Part shown: positions 44,345 to 55,102 of the stretch, in pieces
Layout: each line of letters opens with the position of its first letter
Numbering within the stretch: the first letter of the stretch is position 1
Assembly: GCF_026242045.1 (NCBI RefSeq)
Contig: NZ_JAPJDO010000004.1
Span: 248,001 to 312,000 of the forward strand
DNA length: 64,000 bases
Reading direction: 5' to 3'
DNA from: Mycobacterium pinniadriaticum
GTDB lineage: Bacteria; Actinomycetota; Actinomycetes; Mycobacteriales; Mycobacteriaceae
The notes under the pieces: generated by a model
Told to the model about the DNA's origin: nothing
Seen by the model: the letters and a program-made list of their open reading frames with translations, nothing else
The model's database searches: none
Made by a program: the position numbers and the translations under genes

Positions 44345-45576
44345 TACAGCCCCAGGGTCGCTTTGGCGAGGATGTTGCGCTGAATTTCGTTGCTGCCCGC
44401 GTAGATCGAGCCGGCCCGGTCGTTGAAGTAGCGCAGCGCGGCCACCGCTTGCCAGGGCTGCCCGCTGACGTAGCCGTCCGCCGGTGCCTCGAAGTCCGAC
44501 ACCGGGCCGCCGGGCCGGGTTGCGTGCGGCTGGTATGCCCGGCCACGCGGTCCGGCGGCCTCCATGGCGAGTTCGGTGATCGCCTGTGACAGCTCGGTGG
44601 ACAGGATCTTCAACATCGACGAGGCGGCGCCGGGGTTGCGGCCCTCGGCAACCGTTGTCAGGACCCGGTATTCGAGAATCTCGAGCACTTCGGCTCGGAT
44701 GCGGACATCGGCGAGTTTGGCCGCGAATGCCGGATCGTCGATCAGCGCTCCGCCGGCCGGGCCGGGCTGTTCGGCCGCCTCGCTCGCGATGGCGGTCGCC
44801 ATCGCCTGCAGCGCGGGTGCCGTTGCGCCGCCGCCGCGTTCGAACTCCAGCAGGTACTTGGCCACTGTCCAGCCGTCGTCGATCTCGCCGATTACGTTCG
44901 CCTTCGGTACCCGGACCGCGTCGAAGAAGATCTGATTCTGCACCCTCTCCCCAGAGGTCATCACCAGTGGGCGGATCTCGATGCCCGGCGAGGTCATGTC
45001 GATGAGCACGAACGTGATGCCTTGCTGCCTCTTGGCCGACCGCGACGTACGGACGAGCGCGAAGATCCAGTTGGCCTCGGTGGCGTGGGTGGTCCAGATC
45101 TTGCTCCCGGTGCAGATCAGGTCGTCGCCGTCGTCGGTGGCGGCCATCGTCAGGGCGGCCAGGTCCGAACCCGCCTCGGGTTCGGAGTAGCCCTGGCAGA
45201 AGAACACCTCACCGGTGAGGATGCGCGGCAGGAAGTAGTCCTTCTGCTCGGCAGTGCCGTAGGCGATGATCGCGTGGGCGACCATCCGGATGCCCATCGG
45301 CGACAGGGACGGCGCTCCGGCCAAGGTCGATTCGCGGCTGAAGATGTAGTGCTGGGTCAGCGTCCAGTCGCAGCCGCCGTGCTCCACCGGCCAGGCGGGG
45401 GCGGCCCAGCCGCGTTCGTGCAGGATCGCCTGCCACGCCATGCTGGCCTCGTGGTCGGCGTAGACGCTGGTCATCAGCCGGCCCGCCTGCCGCAGTTCCG
45501 GGGTGAGCTTCTCGTCGAGGAACACGCGAACCTCGTCGCGGAACTCGAGATCCTTCGCCGACCACGACAGGTCCAT
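44344..45576 (-). CDS. Acyl-CoA dehydrogenase (first subunit of pair)
   Basis: A 410-residue ACAD: CQGYSEPEAGSDLAAL (FAD/substrate loop), WTTHATEANWIFALVRT, and C-terminal NDRAGSIYAGSNEIQRNILAKATLGL. The active-site Glu position of single-chain ACADs is not obvious, as expected if the two subunits share it. It is translationally coupled to the next gene (TAATG). Together they would desaturate a bulky acyl-CoA; substrate unknown. Confidence 0.9.
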   Translation of the reverse strand: MDLSWSAKDLEFRDEVRVFLDEKLTPELRQAGRLMTSVYADHEASMAWQAILHERGWAAPAWPVEHGGCDWTLTQHYIFSRESTLAGAPSLSPMGIRMVAHAIIAYGTAEQKDYFLPRILTGEVFFCQGYSEPEAGSDLAALTMAATDDGDDLICTGSKIWTTHATEANWIFALVRTSRSAKRQQGITFVLIDMTSPGIEIRPLVMTSGERVQNQIFFDAVRVPKANVIGEIDDGWTVAKYLLEFERGGGATAPALQAMATAIASEAAEQPGPAGGALIDDPAFAAKLADVRIRAEVLEILEYRVLTTVAEGRNPGAASSMLKILSTELSQAITELAMEAAGPRGRAYQPHATRPGGPVSDFEAPADGYVSGQPWQAVAALRYFNDRAGSIYAGSNEIQRNILAKATLGL

Positions 45577-45753
45577 CTACTGCCCCTTATCTGCGCACGG
45601 CTGTTTTCAGAAGTTACCGTAGCCCGCCGGTTCGGAGGTGTCCGCTGCGGGTGCCGTCTGCATTGATTCTGCGCGGCGGGGTTTGACGTTTCCAGAGCCG
45701 GGGAACAGAGTTGCTGGCCGCAGCGAGGCGGCCCCGAACACGTGACACCGGAG

Positions 45754-45784
45754 AGGTCCGGTCCCTGCAGAAGGGACCGGACCT
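45754..45784 (-). terminator. Strong hairpin terminator of the antigen 85-like gene
   Basis: Perfect 12-bp arms AGGTCCGGTCCC/GGGACCGGACCT with a 7-nt loop, 16 bp past the stop of the minus-strand gene at 45800. The remaining ~180 bp up to the acyl-CoA dehydrogenase start hold nothing else I recognise. Confidence 0.7.
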
Positions 45785-45799
45785 TTCGTCTGCGCGGGG

Positions 45800-46864
<1,065 letters not shown>

Positions 46865-46867
46865 CTA

Positions 46868-46990
46868 GTGGTCGCCGACGTCACCGCATTGCTCGGAGGG
46901 AGGGCGGGACGCGTTGTGGTCGGCCTCACCGGGCCGCCGGGGGCAGGTGAGTCCACGGCGGCGGAGGCGCTGGTGTCGATCTTCCCCGGG
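46868..46990 (+). pseudogene. Relic of a nucleoside/pantothenate-type kinase gene
   Basis: From GTG 46868 the frame reads VADVTALLGGRAGRVVVGL then GPPGAGESTAAEALV, the P-loop start of a uridine/pantothenate kinase-like protein. The Walker A lysine is replaced by Glu (GAGKST to GAGEST). After about 40 codons homology stops and a shifted frame (VVEIDEMR-stop) appears. The rest of the kinase is gone, replaced by an 8-bp repeat and the YbdD gene. Non-functional. Confidence 0.6.
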
Positions 46991-47046
46991 GCGGCCACCG
47001 CGTCGTCGAGATCGACGAAATGCGGTAACTCACTCGAGCTTTCGCG

Positions 47047-47078
47047 GCGGTTTGGCGGTTTGGCGGTTTGGCGGTTTG
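47047..47078. repeat. Four tandem copies of an 8-bp unit GCGGTTTG
   Basis: Four perfect units directly after the kinase relic and about 10 bp past the 3' end of the YbdD gene. Likely a slippage product at a deletion junction. An 8-bp unit would shift frame if it were coding. Confidence 0.8.
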
Positions 47079-47087
47079 GGCGCTTGG

Positions 47088-47279
47088 TCAGCAGCAGCGG
47101 GCGGTCGGGTTGGTGTCCGCCTCACGGTGGCGCATCCGCCAGTACTGCGCCTCGGTGAGCACCGGCTCGCCGGGATGGCTGCGAGCCCGGTGCTCGAGGT
47201 AGCGACGGTAGTGGGTGTCGCCCATCAATGCGCCAATGTACCAACGGATTTGGCGTGCGGCGGTGGTAGCGCGTCCCAT
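47088..47279 (-). CDS. YbdD/YjiX-type small protein (CstA partner)
   Basis: A 63-residue protein: ARQIRWYIGALMGDTHYRRYLEHRARSHPGEPVLT, a YWRMRHREAD stretch and the C-terminal ARCC, as in E. coli YbdD and relatives that are encoded next to CstA/BtsT. Its start lies inside the end of the CstA gene (55-bp overlap), so the two are translationally coupled. Role unknown, perhaps a regulator or accessory of the transporter. Confidence 0.85.
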   Translation of the reverse strand: MGRATTAARQIRWYIGALMGDTHYRRYLEHRARSHPGEPVLTEAQYWRMRHREADTNPTARCC

Positions 47280-49519
47280 TGCTCTTGCACCTCCTTCTCC
47301 AGGGATGTCGCGATCAGGCTGGACGGTCCGAAGATCTTCGACGGCACCGGGGTGTCCTCGGTGAGGGGGCGGCCGCTGCCGCGGATAGCCCGCAACGACA
47401 TGACCACACCGGCGGCGAACACGATGATCACCAAGACCGCGAACACGATCGACAGCGTGCCCTGGATGAACGTGTTGCGAATGACGGCGTGCAGCTGATC
47501 GGCGTTCTTGGCCGAGCCGAAGGCGGTCTTGCCCGCTTCGGCGGCCGCGCGGTACTGGAAGTGCTGTGTCCAGTAGCCGAGCTTGGGATCCCCGGAGAAG
47601 ATCTTCTGCCACGATGCGGTGAGCGTGACCGTGAGATCCCACAGCAGTGGGACCGCCGGTATCCAGGCCCACTTCAGCAGGCCTTTCTTGATCACCACGA
47701 CGGTGACCACGATCAGTGCGATCGCGGCCAGGAGCTGGTTGGCGATGCCGAACAGCGGAAACAGCGTGTTGATCCCGCCGAGTGGATCGGTGACACCCAT
47801 CAACAGAATGGATCCCCAGCCGGCGACCACCACCACGCTGCAGATCCATGCCCCCACCCGCCAGCTCGGGTTGTGTAACCGATTGAACGGGCCGCCGAGG
47901 TTGGCCAGGGAATCGGACAACATGAATCGGGCGACCCGGGTGCCGGCGTCGACGGTGGTCAGGATGAACAACGCCTCGAACATGATCGCGAAGTGGTACC
48001 AGAACGCCTTGAGCGAGGCGCCGCCGAACACCTGATGTAGCACCTCGGACATACCGAACGCCAACGTCGGCGCCCCGCCGGTCCTGGAGACGATCGTGTG
48101 CTCGCCGACACTGTGCGCGGCCTCGGTGATCTCAGCGCCGGTCATCGGGGCGCCGGACAGGCCCAGGCCGTTGACGTACTCGGCGGCGGACTCGGCGGCC
48201 GCGCCGGTCTGCGCCGCCGGCGCGTTGATCGCGAAATACAGATGCTGGTTGAGGATCGCTGCGGTGATCAGCGCCATGATCGCCACGAACGACTCGGTGA
48301 GCATGCCGCCGTAGCCGATCAGCCGCATCTGGCTTTCCTTCTCCAGCAGCTTGGGCGTGGTACCCGACGAGATCAGCGCGTGGAAGCCCGATAGTGCGCC
48401 GCACGCGATGGTGATGAACAGAAACGGGAACAGGGAGCCGGCGAACACCGGGCCCGAACCGCTCTCGGCGAATTTCGAGATCGCCGGCGCCTCCATGATC
48501 GGTCGGGCCAGCAGGATGCCGAGCGCCAGCAGCGCGATGGTGCCGACCTTCATGAACGTCGACAGGTAGTCGCGCGGGGCCAGCAGGAACCACACCGGAA
48601 GCACCGACGCGGCCAGGCCGTAGACGATGATGCACCACGACAGCGTGACTTTGGACAGAGTGAACCAATCTGCGCCCCAATCGGTTCCGGCGACCCAGCC
48701 GCCACTGGCCACGGCCAGCAGCAATAGGGCCACACCGATCAGGGAGACCTCGGAGACCCGGCCGGGCCGCAGGAACCGCAGATACAACCCCATGAAGATC
48801 GCGATCGGAATGGTCATCGCGATCGAAAAGACGCCCCATGGACTCTCGGCGAGGGCGCCGACCACGACGATGGCCAGCACCGCCAGCAGGATGACCATGA
48901 TGACCAGCACCGCGACGATGGCCGCGATGCCGCCGACGGACCCGAGTTCGTCGCGGGCCATCTGCCCCAGCGAGCGGCCGCGCCGACGGGTGGAGATGGA
49001 CAGCACCAGGTAGTCCTGGACGCAGCCGGCGAACACCGCGCCGATGATGATCCAGATCGTGCCGGGCAGGTAGCCCATCTGCATCGCCAGCACCGGGCCG
49101 ACGAGCGGGCCGGCTCCGGCGATGGCGGCGAAGTGATGACCGAACAGCACCCGCCGGTCGGTGGGCATGTAGTCGGTGCCGTTCTCGAAAATCTCTGCCG
49201 GGGTGGCGTACTCGTCGCGGGGCCGCACGATCTTCATCTCGATCAGCCGGGCGTAGAACCGGTATCCGATGACGTAGGTGCAGATCGCGGCGATGACGAA
49301 CCAGACGGCGTTGACGGTCTCACCGCGGAAGAATGCGATGGTCGCCCAGGCGATGGCGCCGAGGACGGCGACGGCCCCGAAGATCAGCTTGTGCCGGGTG
49401 CTGATCGGCGAGCGGTCGATGATGGCGACCGGCGGAAGGTCCCTGTCGGTGCGGATGTAGGTGGCGTCGCCCCTGGTCTCCTCGATGTGTTCCGACGGCG
49501 CGGCGGTCGGTGAAGCCAC
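47225..49519 (-). CDS. cstA: CstA-family carbon starvation protein / pyruvate-peptide transporter
   Basis: A 764-residue membrane protein with about 16-18 helices. Hallmarks are GHHFAAIAGAGPLVGPVLA, FAGCVQDYLVLSISTRRRGRSLGQMAR, SGTTPKLL and the VDAGTR segment. CstA members import pyruvate or peptides under starvation. GTG 49519 follows AAGGGAGAA. It precedes and overlaps YbdD. It diverges from the GNAT-AAA gene, 196 bp apart. Confidence 0.92.
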   Translation of the reverse strand: MASPTAAPSEHIEETRGDATYIRTDRDLPPVAIIDRSPISTRHKLIFGAVAVLGAIAWATIAFFRGETVNAVWFVIAAICTYVIGYRFYARLIEMKIVRPRDEYATPAEIFENGTDYMPTDRRVLFGHHFAAIAGAGPLVGPVLAMQMGYLPGTIWIIIGAVFAGCVQDYLVLSISTRRRGRSLGQMARDELGSVGGIAAIVAVLVIMVILLAVLAIVVVGALAESPWGVFSIAMTIPIAIFMGLYLRFLRPGRVSEVSLIGVALLLLAVASGGWVAGTDWGADWFTLSKVTLSWCIIVYGLAASVLPVWFLLAPRDYLSTFMKVGTIALLALGILLARPIMEAPAISKFAESGSGPVFAGSLFPFLFITIACGALSGFHALISSGTTPKLLEKESQMRLIGYGGMLTESFVAIMALITAAILNQHLYFAINAPAAQTGAAAESAAEYVNGLGLSGAPMTGAEITEAAHSVGEHTIVSRTGGAPTLAFGMSEVLHQVFGGASLKAFWYHFAIMFEALFILTTVDAGTRVARFMLSDSLANLGGPFNRLHNPSWRVGAWICSVVVVAGWGSILLMGVTDPLGGINTLFPLFGIANQLLAAIALIVVTVVVIKKGLLKWAWIPAVPLLWDLTVTLTASWQKIFSGDPKLGYWTQHFQYRAAAEAGKTAFGSAKNADQLHAVIRNTFIQGTLSIVFAVLVIIVFAAGVVMSLRAIRGSGRPLTEDTPVPSKIFGPSSLIATSLEKEVQEQWDALPPPHAKSVGTLAH

Positions 49520-49655
49520 AATGGTTCTCCCTTGACGAGGCTTGCGTGTCAGGTGGTGCCGTGATCCTTCCACCTGGGCATTCGCCCGGTCCTGGATTAC
49601 GACTGATTTCGACGGGCTTTCTTCCCGGGCGGGCCCCATCCCGAATTCACCCGGT

Positions 49656-49674
49656 TGGGGGACGCCGGCCCCGG
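49656..49674 (+). promoter_or_regulatory. DosR-like box before the GNAT-AAA gene
   Basis: GGGAC-GCCG-GCCCC (49659-49672) follows the DosR 5-4-5 layout, with an exact left half and one mismatch in the right half. It lies about 42 bp before ATG 49716. GC-rich background makes chance matches likely. Confidence 0.35.
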
Positions 49675-49715
49675 GTCTTCGCGGCACCCTCGATGGCAAC
49701 CCGAGGAGGTGAGCG

Positions 49716-50990
49716 ATGCCACCGTGGCGCTTGCGCGAGTACCGCGACGAAGATCTGGACCAAGCCATCCAAGTGTGGGATCAAAGCCGTGCGCCCGGCT
49801 CGGGCGAGCCGGTGTTCACCGTCGCCGAGGTGATGGCGGCCGCGCGGGCCGGGCAGCCCGCTGTGGTGGCCGAAGTGGGTGATGAGGTGGTCGCCATGGC
49901 CGTCGCGCAGACCCAGGGCGAACGGGCCTGGATACTGCTGGTCGCGCTCGGTTCGCGGTGGCGCTATCGGGGCATCGGCAGCGCGCTGCTCGGCGACCTG
50001 GAGCGGCGGCTGCGGTCACAGGGGGTGCGGCGGATCTGCGCCATGGTGCCCGAGGGGGCGACCGGCGCGGCGGCGATGGAGAACTCCGGATACACCCGCC
50101 GAGAGGGGCTCGTCTACTACGAAATGCTCGAGCACCTCGGGCTCGATCAAGCCAATCTGCTCGACGAACTCGGCGGCCAACTGCTGCCGCCCGGCCTGTT
50201 TGGCGACATGGCCGGCATGGAGCAGGAAAAACAGCTCATCGAGCGGCGCATCGTGGATCCGCTGGCGCATCCGGAGGTTGCCGAGCGCTACGGAGTTCAA
50301 CCGCCCAAGGCGGTGATCCTGTTCGGGCCCCCGGGAACCGGTAAGACCAGCTTCGCCAAGGCGATCTCGTCGCGGCTCGGCTGGCCTTTCGTCGAGCTGT
50401 TCCCGTCCCGGTTGGCAACCGGGAACAGTGGGCTGGCGGCCTCGCTTCGGGAGGCGTTCGCCGAGCTGGCCGAGCTGGACGAAGTGGTGCTGTTCATCGA
50501 CGAGGTGGAGGAGATCGCGACCGCGCGATCAAGTGCCACCACCGCCGAACTCGGCGTGACCAACGAACTGCTCAAGCTGATTCCCGCATTCCGGCAGAAG
50601 GACAGCCGGCTGCTGGTGTGCGCCACCAACGCCGTGCACTCCCTGGATTCGGCCTTCTTGCGGCCGGGCCGTTTCGACTACGTGATTCCGATCGGACCAC
50701 CGGATCAGCCGGCCCGCCGGGCGGTATGGCAGCGCTACCTCGGCAAGGCCTGCGTGCACGTCGACATCGACCGGTTGGTCGCCGCCTCCGAGTTCTTCAC
50801 CCCGGCCGATATCGAGTTCGCCGCCCGCAAGGGGTCCCAGGCGGCATTCGAACGTGAAATGCTCGACGGCCGTGGATATCCCGCGAACACCGAGGACTAC
50901 CTAACATCGATCGGTGAGATCAGGCCGACGTTGACCGCCGATATGCTGGCCGAATTCGAGCGCGGTAAAACCGACTTCGCGCGCCTGTAG
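49716..50990 (+). CDS. GNAT acetyltransferase fused to AAA+ ATPase
   Basis: A 424-residue cytoplasmic protein. Residues 1-140 form a GNAT domain with the acetyl-CoA loop RWRYRGIGSALL (81-92). Residues ~165-424 form an AAA+ module: Walker A GPPGTGKT (204-211), Walker B VVLFIDE (257-263), sensor 1 (VCATN) and the arginine-finger region (LRPGRFD). A strong GAGGAGGTGAG ribosome site precedes ATG 49716. It might acetylate a protein or peptide while remodelling it; target unknown. It abuts ligB convergently. Confidence 0.88.
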   Translation: MPPWRLREYRDEDLDQAIQVWDQSRAPGSGEPVFTVAEVMAAARAGQPAVVAEVGDEVVAMAVAQTQGERAWILLVALGSRWRYRGIGSALLGDLERRLRSQGVRRICAMVPEGATGAAAMENSGYTRREGLVYYEMLEHLGLDQANLLDELGGQLLPPGLFGDMAGMEQEKQLIERRIVDPLAHPEVAERYGVQPPKAVILFGPPGTGKTSFAKAISSRLGWPFVELFPSRLATGNSGLAASLREAFAELAELDEVVLFIDEVEEIATARSSATTAELGVTNELLKLIPAFRQKDSRLLVCATNAVHSLDSAFLRPGRFDYVIPIGPPDQPARRAVWQRYLGKACVHVDIDRLVAASEFFTPADIEFAARKGSQAAFEREMLDGRGYPANTEDYLTSIGEIRPTLTADMLAEFERGKTDFARL

Positions 50991-52532
50991 TCACTGCCCG
51001 GCGCGCTCGTAGAACGCCCGGACCGTGTCGATGGTGTCGGCTTCGGCGGGGGTCTTGTCATCGCGGTAGCGCAGCACCCGGGCGAAGCGCAATGCCATGC
51101 CGGCGGGATAACGGCTGGAGCCCTGCACGCCGTCGAACGCGATCTCGACGACCTGCTCGGCACGCAGGGGGACCACGTGCTGGTCCAGCGACCCGGTGGC
51201 GAGTTCGCGGAACCGGGCCGTCTGCCAGTCCAGCATGGCGTCGGTCATGCCCTTGAATGTCTTGCCCAGCATCACGAAGTCACCGGTCTGCGGATCCAGC
51301 GCACCGAGATGGATGTTGGACAGCTTGCCCGTGCGCCGGCCCGAGCCCCACTCGACGGCCAATACCACGAGATCCAGGGTGTGCACCGGCTTGACCTTCA
51401 GCCAACCCGCACCGCGGCGCCCCGCCTCGTAGGCGGACGTCGGAGATTTGGCCATCACGCCCTCATGGCCGGCGGCCAGCGTGACGTCCAGAAACTGTTG
51501 TGCTGCAGCGGGATCAGTGGTGGCAAGCCGGTCGACGCGGTGCTCGGTGGGAACTATCGCATCTAGCGCGGAGACCCTGGTTTGCGTCGGCTCGTCGAGG
51601 AGATCGACACCGTCGAGGTGCAGGATGTCGAAGAAGAACACCGAAAGGGGCTGTGCGGCCTGGGCTGCCGCGATGTCGGCGCTCCGGCCGAATCGCGATG
51701 CGGTGACCTGGAAGCGGTGCGGGCGGTTGTCGGGGCGCAGCGCGATGGCTTCCCCGTCGGCGATCAGATCCGTGACCGGGAGCGCCAGCGCGGCCTCCAC
51801 CACCTCGGGCAGCCGCGCCGTCACGTCGTCGAGGCTGCGTGTGTAGACGGTGACATCGTTTCCGCTGCGGTGGATCTGAACCCGCGCGCCGTCGAGCTTC
51901 GCCTCGAAGATCGCGTCACCGCCGAGGCGTTCGAGGGCGTCGCTGACACCGGTCGCGGTCTGGGCGAGCATCGGGCCGACCGGCCGGCCCACCGTCAGCG
52001 TGAACTCGCTCAGGGAATCGGTGTCACCGGCCAGCGCTGCGGCGGCCACGGCGGACAGGTCGCCGCCGAGCATGGCGGCCCGGCGCACGGCTGCTGCGGG
52101 CAGGCCGGCCGCCTTGGCCACGGCATCGGCCATCACCCCGGCCAGCGCGCCCTGGCGTAGTTCACCGCCGAGCAGCCGGCGCAGGAACACCTGCTCGGCA
52201 TCGGTGGCCGCGCCGAACAAACCGGCGAGCAGCTCGGCGCGCCGGGCCTGCGAGCCCTTGCCCGCGACGGCGCCGATCTCGGTGAATGTCGCGTCTACGG
52301 CCGCCACCGTCAGCGAGGGTTTCGATCCCGGTTCGGGCAACGTGCGCAGCGCCGCCCAGCCGACCCCGATCTGGCGTTGCGGCAACTCGCCGGACAGCCA
52401 CGACACGACGACGGCCACCAGTGGCGGGTCGCCCACCCCGACGAGCAGTTCGGTGATTCGCGCCACCTTGGCCAGCCGTGAGGACGTCGCCGTCACCTCG
52501 GACGAAGCCGCCGCGACATCACCAAGCAACAT
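50991..52532 (-). CDS. ligB: ATP-dependent DNA ligase LigB
   Basis: A 513-residue ligase with the N-terminal DNA-binding helical domain, nucleotidyltransferase domain (AMP-accepting Lys212 in EAKLDGAR; motif III and IV-like [10 protein letters not shown] and EGVMAKSP) and OB fold (motif VI-like [18 protein letters not shown]). Length and order match M. tuberculosis LigB (507 residues). ATG 52532 gives this length. LigB is non-essential, with a role in repair rather than replication. Its stop touches the GNAT-AAA stop with no gap. Confidence 0.93.
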   Translation of the reverse strand: MLLGDVAAASSEVTATSSRLAKVARITELLVGVGDPPLVAVVVSWLSGELPQRQIGVGWAALRTLPEPGSKPSLTVAAVDATFTEIGAVAGKGSQARRAELLAGLFGAATDAEQVFLRRLLGGELRQGALAGVMADAVAKAAGLPAAAVRRAAMLGGDLSAVAAAALAGDTDSLSEFTLTVGRPVGPMLAQTATGVSDALERLGGDAIFEAKLDGARVQIHRSGNDVTVYTRSLDDVTARLPEVVEAALALPVTDLIADGEAIALRPDNRPHRFQVTASRFGRSADIAAAQAAQPLSVFFFDILHLDGVDLLDEPTQTRVSALDAIVPTEHRVDRLATTDPAAAQQFLDVTLAAGHEGVMAKSPTSAYEAGRRGAGWLKVKPVHTLDLVVLAVEWGSGRRTGKLSNIHLGALDPQTGDFVMLGKTFKGMTDAMLDWQTARFRELATGSLDQHVVPLRAEQVVEIAFDGVQGSSRYPAGMALRFARVLRYRDDKTPAEADTIDTVRAFYERAGQ

Positions 52533-52573
52533 GGCTCCAGGTTGGCATGGCCCGCCGACAGCGCGTGGCTTTC

Positions 52574-54136
52574 TCAGTCGACCTCGAAGGACACCGAGGG
52601 CCAGCCCGTGGCGCCGTCGGGTGCCGGGGGCGCCTGCTCTTCGGTCTGCACCGCGCCGGTGTTGTCGGTCGCGCGGGCCGTGATGGTGTGGAACCCGGCT
52701 TGGGTGGCCGTCCAGGGGAAGCTCCACAGCCGCCACGCGTCGTTGGAGTAGGCCGCCCCCAACCGGGCCTGCTGCCACGGCCCGTCGTCGATTCGGACCT
52801 CGACCGCCTTGACGCCTCGGTTCTGTGCCCATGCCACGCCGCCGAAGGTGACCGCGCCCTTGGAGACCTTCTGGCCGCTGCGGGGCACGTCGATCCGCGA
52901 CTCGGTCTTGATCGGGCCCCGCTCCGCCCAGCCGAGCTTGGTCCAGTAGGCCTGGGTCCGGTCGAAGCGGGTCAGTTCCAGGTCCACCACCCACTTGGTG
53001 GCCGACACGTAGCCGTACAGCCCGGGCACCACCAGCCGGGCGGGGTAGCCGTGCTCCACCGGCAGCGGCACACCGTTCATCCCGATCGCCAGCATCGACT
53101 CGCGCCCGTCGGTGAGCGCTTCCACCGGCGTGCCCGCGGTGAAGCCGTCCACCGAGGTCGAGAGCACCATATCGGCGTCCGGGTGGATTCCGCTGGCCGT
53201 CAAGAGGTCCCTAACCCGATAGCCGGTCCATTCGGCGTTGGAGATCAGGTTGCCGCCGACCGGATTGGACACGCACGTGAGCGTGACGACCTTGGTGATC
53301 GGCTCGAACTTGTTCAGGTCGTCGAAGGTGTAGGTGACTTCGCGGTCGACCATGCCATGGACGCGCAGCCGGAATTCCGCACGGGAGAGCTGCGGCACGC
53401 TCAGTGCGGTGTCGATGCGGTAGAAGTCGGGATTCGGGGTGATGAAGCTGGGCAGTCCGGCGCCGGGAGGCGTGACGTCGGCCGGAATCGGTGACGGCGG
53501 CGGGGCTGACGGCAGGGCGAAGTTCTCCCGGTCGCCGGACACCGAGTTCAGCCGGCGACTGATCACCGCCCCGGCGACACCGCTGAGCAGCCCGAGCCCG
53601 GCGAATCCCAGCGTCACCAGTGACAGCCGCCGTCCCGGATCGACATCGGCGGCCCCCGCCTGGTTAGCGGTCCGGGTCTCTGCGGTCCGGTCATCGGCGA
53701 TCCGGCCCGAGGTGAGCAGCCGCAGCACCGCGATACCGCACACCGCGCCGAGCAGGGTGGGGATGATGTCGATCGGTCGGGCACCGGGGCGGGCCAGCAC
53801 CGCGATGCTGCCCACCAGCGCGGCGGCCAGGATCGCCACGGTGCCCACCGGAATACGCGAGCGTTCCCAGATGGCGGCGACGGCGGCCAGCGCCCCGATC
53901 ACCGCGATCACGGCGACCGAGAGGAACAGTTTGTCGGCGGTGCCGAAGGTTTGGATCGCCCATTCCTTGACCGGCCCTGGCGTCACGTTGATGACCGCGG
54001 TGCCCACCGCGGTGCGGGCATCGGCGGCGGGGGAGAAGAAGGCGGCGGTCAGCTGGACCACACCGAGCGCGACGGCGGCTGCCGCCACCCCTGCGCCCAT
54101 CCGCAGGCCGGCTGTGGATCGGGCCATGTAAGCCAA
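52574..54136 (-). CDS. Membrane-anchored molybdopterin oxidoreductase, sulfite oxidase-like
   Basis: A 520-residue protein: about five N-terminal membrane helices, then a periplasmic molybdopterin domain with the Mo-ligand Cys in [25 protein letters not shown] and [21 protein letters not shown], then the C-terminal dimerisation (Mo-co_dimer, Ig-like) domain. This is the sulfite oxidase/YedY superfamily in its mycobacterial membrane-anchored form. Substrate unknown; may repair or oxidise sulfur compounds outside the membrane. It is separate from ligB by 41 bp. Confidence 0.9.
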   Translation of the reverse strand: MAYMARSTAGLRMGAGVAAAAVALGVVQLTAAFFSPAADARTAVGTAVINVTPGPVKEWAIQTFGTADKLFLSVAVIAVIGALAAVAAIWERSRIPVGTVAILAAALVGSIAVLARPGARPIDIIPTLLGAVCGIAVLRLLTSGRIADDRTAETRTANQAGAADVDPGRRLSLVTLGFAGLGLLSGVAGAVISRRLNSVSGDRENFALPSAPPPSPIPADVTPPGAGLPSFITPNPDFYRIDTALSVPQLSRAEFRLRVHGMVDREVTYTFDDLNKFEPITKVVTLTCVSNPVGGNLISNAEWTGYRVRDLLTASGIHPDADMVLSTSVDGFTAGTPVEALTDGRESMLAIGMNGVPLPVEHGYPARLVVPGLYGYVSATKWVVDLELTRFDRTQAYWTKLGWAERGPIKTESRIDVPRSGQKVSKGAVTFGGVAWAQNRGVKAVEVRIDDGPWQQARLGAAYSNDAWRLWSFPWTATQAGFHTITARATDNTGAVQTEEQAPPAPDGATGWPSVSFEVD

Positions 54137-54288
54137 CCTACCGCTGGTTAGACACCCTGTTCCTTACCGATTCGTGACGAGCGGTAACGTGCGTACCGGC
54201 TCGGACGCCACCGGGGTGTCCCGCGAATGGAATAGCGAACTGTAAGCCGCACGGTTAGCGTGCCGGCGTCAACCGACAGGAGTATCGG

Positions 54289-55047
54289 ATGGAGATCTCG
54301 GGCAAGAAGGTGGTCGTCGTGGGCGGCGCATCGGGCTTCGGGCGGGCAAGTGCGGAATTGCTGGCCTCGCGTGGGGCCAAGGTGGCGATTCTGGACCGCG
54401 AGGGCACCGACGGCCCCGAGGTCGCGGCCGCTGTCGGCGGACCCTTCATCCCGGTCGACGTCACCGACTTCGCGGGCACTGAGAAGGCCCTGCAACAGGC
54501 GGTCGACGCCCTCGGCGGGCTGCACGTGGTGCTCACCACCGCCGGCGGCGGAGTGGCGGAGAAGACGTACGGAAAGAGTGGCCCGCACAGCCTGGACACC
54601 TTCATCGGCGTGATCAACCTGAACCTGATCGCCAGCTTCAACATCAGCCGGCTCGCGGCCGCGCACATGGCCAACAACGAGCCCGAGGACGAGGAGCGCG
54701 GCGTGATCATCAACACCGCCTCGATCGCCGCGTTCGAGGGCCAGATCGGCCAGGTCGCCTACACCGCCGCCAAGGCGGGTATCGCCGGCATGTGCCTGAC
54801 GATGGCCCGTGACCTCGGCCCGGTGGGCATCCGCGCCCTGGCCATCGCCCCCAGCTTGTTCGCCACCGGGCTGACCAAGGGGATTCCCGACGAGTTCGCC
54901 ACGATGCTGACCAAGGACGCCGCCTTCCCGAAGCGGCTCGGCCGGCCCGAGGAATTCGCCATGCTGGTCTCCGCGATCGTCGAGAACCCGATGCTCAACG
55001 GCCAGTGCATCCGGCTCGACGCCGGACAGCGCTTCGCCCCCAAGTGA
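54289..55047 (+). CDS. Short-chain dehydrogenase (3-hydroxyacyl-CoA dehydrogenase type II-like)
   Basis: A 252-residue SDR: GGASGFGRASAELLASRG cofactor loop, INTASIAAFEG with the catalytic Ser, and YTAAKAG with Tyr and Lys. The EDEERGVIINTASIAAFEGQIGQ region and FLTKGIP-like tail match type II 3-hydroxyacyl-CoA dehydrogenases (HSD17B10-like). It lies 55 bp before the fused acyl-CoA dehydrogenase, so the two likely serve the same beta-oxidation cycle. Confidence 0.9.
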   Translation: MEISGKKVVVVGGASGFGRASAELLASRGAKVAILDREGTDGPEVAAAVGGPFIPVDVTDFAGTEKALQQAVDALGGLHVVLTTAGGGVAEKTYGKSGPHSLDTFIGVINLNLIASFNISRLAAAHMANNEPEDEERGVIINTASIAAFEGQIGQVAYTAAKAGIAGMCLTMARDLGPVGIRALAIAPSLFATGLTKGIPDEFATMLTKDAAFPKRLGRPEEFAMLVSAIVENPMLNGQCIRLDAGQRFAPK

Positions 55048-55102
55048 TCCGGCTGTGGTAAGGCAGTAGGGCAACAGGCACCGCCGCCTCGAGGAGGACC
55101 CG

